Assembly: GCA_902470815.1 (NCBI GenBank)
Contig: CABRHS010000005.1
Location: 1-64,000 of the forward strand
From: an uncultured Collinsella sp.
Lineage (GTDB): Bacteria; Actinomycetota; Coriobacteriia; Coriobacteriales; Coriobacteriaceae
DNA: 64,000 bases
Reading direction: 5' to 3'
The notes beneath the pieces are model-generated. The model worked only from the letters and a program-made list of their open reading frames with translations, had not been told where the DNA came from and ran no database searches. A program made the position numbers and the translations under genes. Shown in pieces: positions 62,452 to 64,000 of the stretch (within the stretch, counting starts at the first letter, position 1; the number at the start of each line of letters is the position of its first letter).

Positions 62452-63747
62452 ATGTCAGAAGACTTCTACCCCTTTGTGGACTCCGGAGACCCGGCACCAG
62501 ACAACACTCACCTCACGGGCGGGAGGCCCGACGAGGCCGACCACGCAATGGACGACCCCGCGGGGGTAGCATCTCCCCTGCCGGCGCGGGCGAGTGGGGT
62601 GTACACGACGCGCATATCCGTGTACGACGACATGCTGTCGACGCCGCGCGTGATCGTCGTCGAACAGTCCGATGTGCGCACGTACCTCGAGGACGTGACG
62701 AATACCGTCCACCGCACCATGAAAGAACAGGGCGGAAGGCTCTCGCTCATGATCATTCGCGAGCTCGTGGAGAACTTCATCCACGCGCAGTTCAGCGAGC
62801 CGGTGATATCGATTCTGGACAACGGAGACACTATTCGATTTGCAGACCAGGGGCCGGGGATCAACGATAAGGAGAGGGCGTTCGAGTTCGGCGTGACGAG
62901 CGCGGACAAATCGAAGAAGCGCTACATTCGCGGCACGGGCGCAGGACTGCCCATGGTGCAGCAGTATATCGAGGCGGCGGGCGGCGCCATATCCGTCGAA
63001 GACAACCTGGGGTCGGGAACCGTCGTGACCGTAAGCGTTGACCCGGCTCGCGTGGCGGAAATCGAGCGTGCCGTTTCACGTGGAGCGGCGGTGCGCAGCG
63101 GTCATCAGGAGCCGCCGGCGATCGGGCGGGCGACGCAGGGGCCCGGGGAGCAGTGGCAGCCCTACGGACAGCAGGGAATGCCGCAGCCGCAGGGTATGCC
63201 CGGGGTGCCGCCGGCGGCAGATCCAAGCGGGGCGGCGGGCGCGTGGCCCCAACCGGTACCCGGAGCACCGGGGGCATCCGCAGAAAGCGCCTACGGCATA
63301 CCCGGGGCGCAATGGATGCCATATTACCAACAGGGAAACCCGTGGATGGCCGGCGGCGCTTGGCCCAGCTACGCAAACCCCTATGGGGCGGCGCAGCCCT
63401 ATCCCCCCATGGGCGGCTATCCGCCCAACATGGCGCCTGGATCCTACCCTGCCGCCCCGCAGATGCAGGGAGCGGGTATGCCCCAGGGCGCGGGCATGGC
63501 GGGCGGAAACCCGGCAGACGCACAGCGCGTCGCGGCATCGCCATACGTGAGCGACCGGGGGACGCTCGCGCTGCGCTACATCGCCCAAAACGGAAAGGGA
63601 GGCCCAACGGACCTGACAAGGGCATTCGGCAACTCGGATGCGACCTGGTCGCGTGAACTCGACGCGCTGGCGGGGACGGGGCTCATCCACAAGCGGGGAC
63701 AAAAATACATGCTCACCGAACTGGGCCAAGGTTGGTCCCAGCAGTAG
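62452..63747 (+). CDS. GHKL ATPase with winged-helix end, between oriC and dnaA
   Basis: A 431-residue protein. Residues 95-196 form a histidine-kinase-like ATPase domain: N box with Glu107-Asn108 (IRELVEN), G1 box ADQGPGI (131-137), and G2 box GTGAGLPMV (161-169), then ISVEDNLGSGTVVTVSV. A dimerisation/phospho-acceptor helix (DHp) typical of sensor kinases is not visible. Residues 225-360 are a Pro/Gly/Gln/Met-rich linker. Residues about 365-428 look like a winged helix (RYIAQNGKGGPTDLTRAFGNSDATWSRELDALAGTGLIHKRG). The gene lies between the DnaA boxes and dnaA, 80 bp upstream of dnaA. The function is unknown; regulation of initiation is a guess from position. Confidence 0.8.
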   Translation: MSEDFYPFVDSGDPAPDNTHLTGGRPDEADHAMDDPAGVASPLPARASGVYTTRISVYDDMLSTPRVIVVEQSDVRTYLEDVTNTVHRTMKEQGGRLSLMIIRELVENFIHAQFSEPVISILDNGDTIRFADQGPGINDKERAFEFGVTSADKSKKRYIRGTGAGLPMVQQYIEAAGGAISVEDNLGSGTVVTVSVDPARVAEIERAVSRGAAVRSGHQEPPAIGRATQGPGEQWQPYGQQGMPQPQGMPGVPPAADPSGAAGAWPQPVPGAPGASAESAYGIPGAQWMPYYQQGNPWMAGGAWPSYANPYGAAQPYPPMGGYPPNMAPGSYPAAPQMQGAGMPQGAGMAGGNPADAQRVAASPYVSDRGTLALRYIAQNGKGGPTDLTRAFGNSDATWSRELDALAGTGLIHKRGQKYMLTELGQGWSQQ

Positions 63748-63827
63748 CGAGAAGACGAGATACGAGGCTGGCCGGGCGAGCGCAAGACGGCGGTACCGAA
63801 CCCGAGCGACGATAGGGAAAGTGGAAG

Positions 63828-64000
63828 ATGGATAACGAAGCGCGCATACTCCTCGACGACGTGATCGAGTTCTGCCGACGCGACGAGCGCGAGCCCAGGC
63901 TCATCAACATGCTCGAGCAGTGCGGGGCGATCGAATTCGACGACGAATCGCTCACCATTCAGGTGCCGAGCAGGTTCGCATACACGTATCTCATCAAGCA
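63828..64000 (+). CDS. dnaA: Chromosomal replication initiator DnaA (5' end only)
   Basis: The first 57 codons are in the window: MDNEARILLDDVIEFCRR, followed by RDEREPRLINMLEQCGAIEF and DDESLTIQVPSRFAYTYLIK. The LTIQVPSRFAYTYLIK segment matches the end of DnaA domain I (usual I.VPS.F....I). The ATP-binding and DNA-binding domains lie beyond the window end. Position next to the DnaA boxes and rpmH supports the call. Confidence 0.85.
   Translation, partial: MDNEARILLDDVIEFCRRDEREPRLINMLEQCGAIEFDDESLTIQVPSRFAYTYLIK

Noticed and set aside
63072..63087. A parS-like half site (TTTCACGTG) inside the GHKL ATPase gene
   Set aside because: Only one half of the palindrome is conserved, and it lies in coding sequence.
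1..64000. tRNA, rRNA, tmRNA or riboswitch
   Set aside because: None recognised by eye: no T-arm-like motifs with acceptor stems or classical riboswitch cores were found. A covariance-model search would be decisive.

Overview
The window looks like a chromosomal segment that ends just inside dnaA at the replication origin of a high-GC, Gram-positive anaerobe. Several features point to a gut Coriobacteriia-type actinobacterium (Collinsella/Olsenella-like): high GC, LPXTG-type surface proteins with class B sortases, a paired WYL regulator, oleate hydratase, an Nfn-type flavoprotein pair, and the order dnaA / origin / rpmH-rnpA-yidD-yidC-khpB / rsmG / parAB. The genus is an inference from gene content. 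No rRNA, tRNA, CRISPR array, prophage or insertion sequence was seen.

Layout. 0.1-9.9 kb: a UPF0126/TRIC-like membrane protein, an LPXTG surface protein, an aldose-1-epimerase-like protein, a MarR regulator with a heterodimeric ABC exporter, and a lone Phd-like antitoxin. 10.1-15.8 kb: a cytochrome c maturation operon transcribed leftwards in the order ccmE-F-A-B-C-D, whose CcmE has a CxxxY haem-attachment motif and a second OB-like half. 16-25.9 kb: coaX, an unusual inverted array of 21-bp repeats, a folP-folK fusion, exodeoxyribonuclease III, an ECF transporter (T-A-S), glmU, a 129-bp inverted-repeat element and prs. 26-38.7 kb: a large LPKTG surface protein, oleate hydratase with a TetR regulator, pth, an asparaginase-like Ntn hydrolase, an NfnAB-like pair and a CmpB-type membrane protein. 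38.8-51.2 kb: a MoaE-like protein, a class B sortase, purE, a frameshifted multi-Cna_B surface protein with its own class B sortase, a small membrane protein, a very acidic degenerate M28 peptidase-like membrane protein, and two overlapping WYL regulators. 51.3-56.4 kb: a DinG-type exonuclease-helicase, ddl and rlmN. 56.4-64 kb: the origin region with parAB and parS sites, rsmG, khpB, yidC, yidD, rnpA, rpmH, DnaA boxes, a GHKL ATPase/winged-helix gene and the start of dnaA.

How the genes relate. Housekeeping genes (nucleotide, folate, cell-wall precursor and translation functions) are interleaved with surface-protein and sortase loci. The Ccm operon implies that the cell makes c-type cytochromes, although no apocytochrome gene lies here. 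Most operons are tightly packed with ATGA-type overlaps, and convergent genes are usually separated by strong hairpins.
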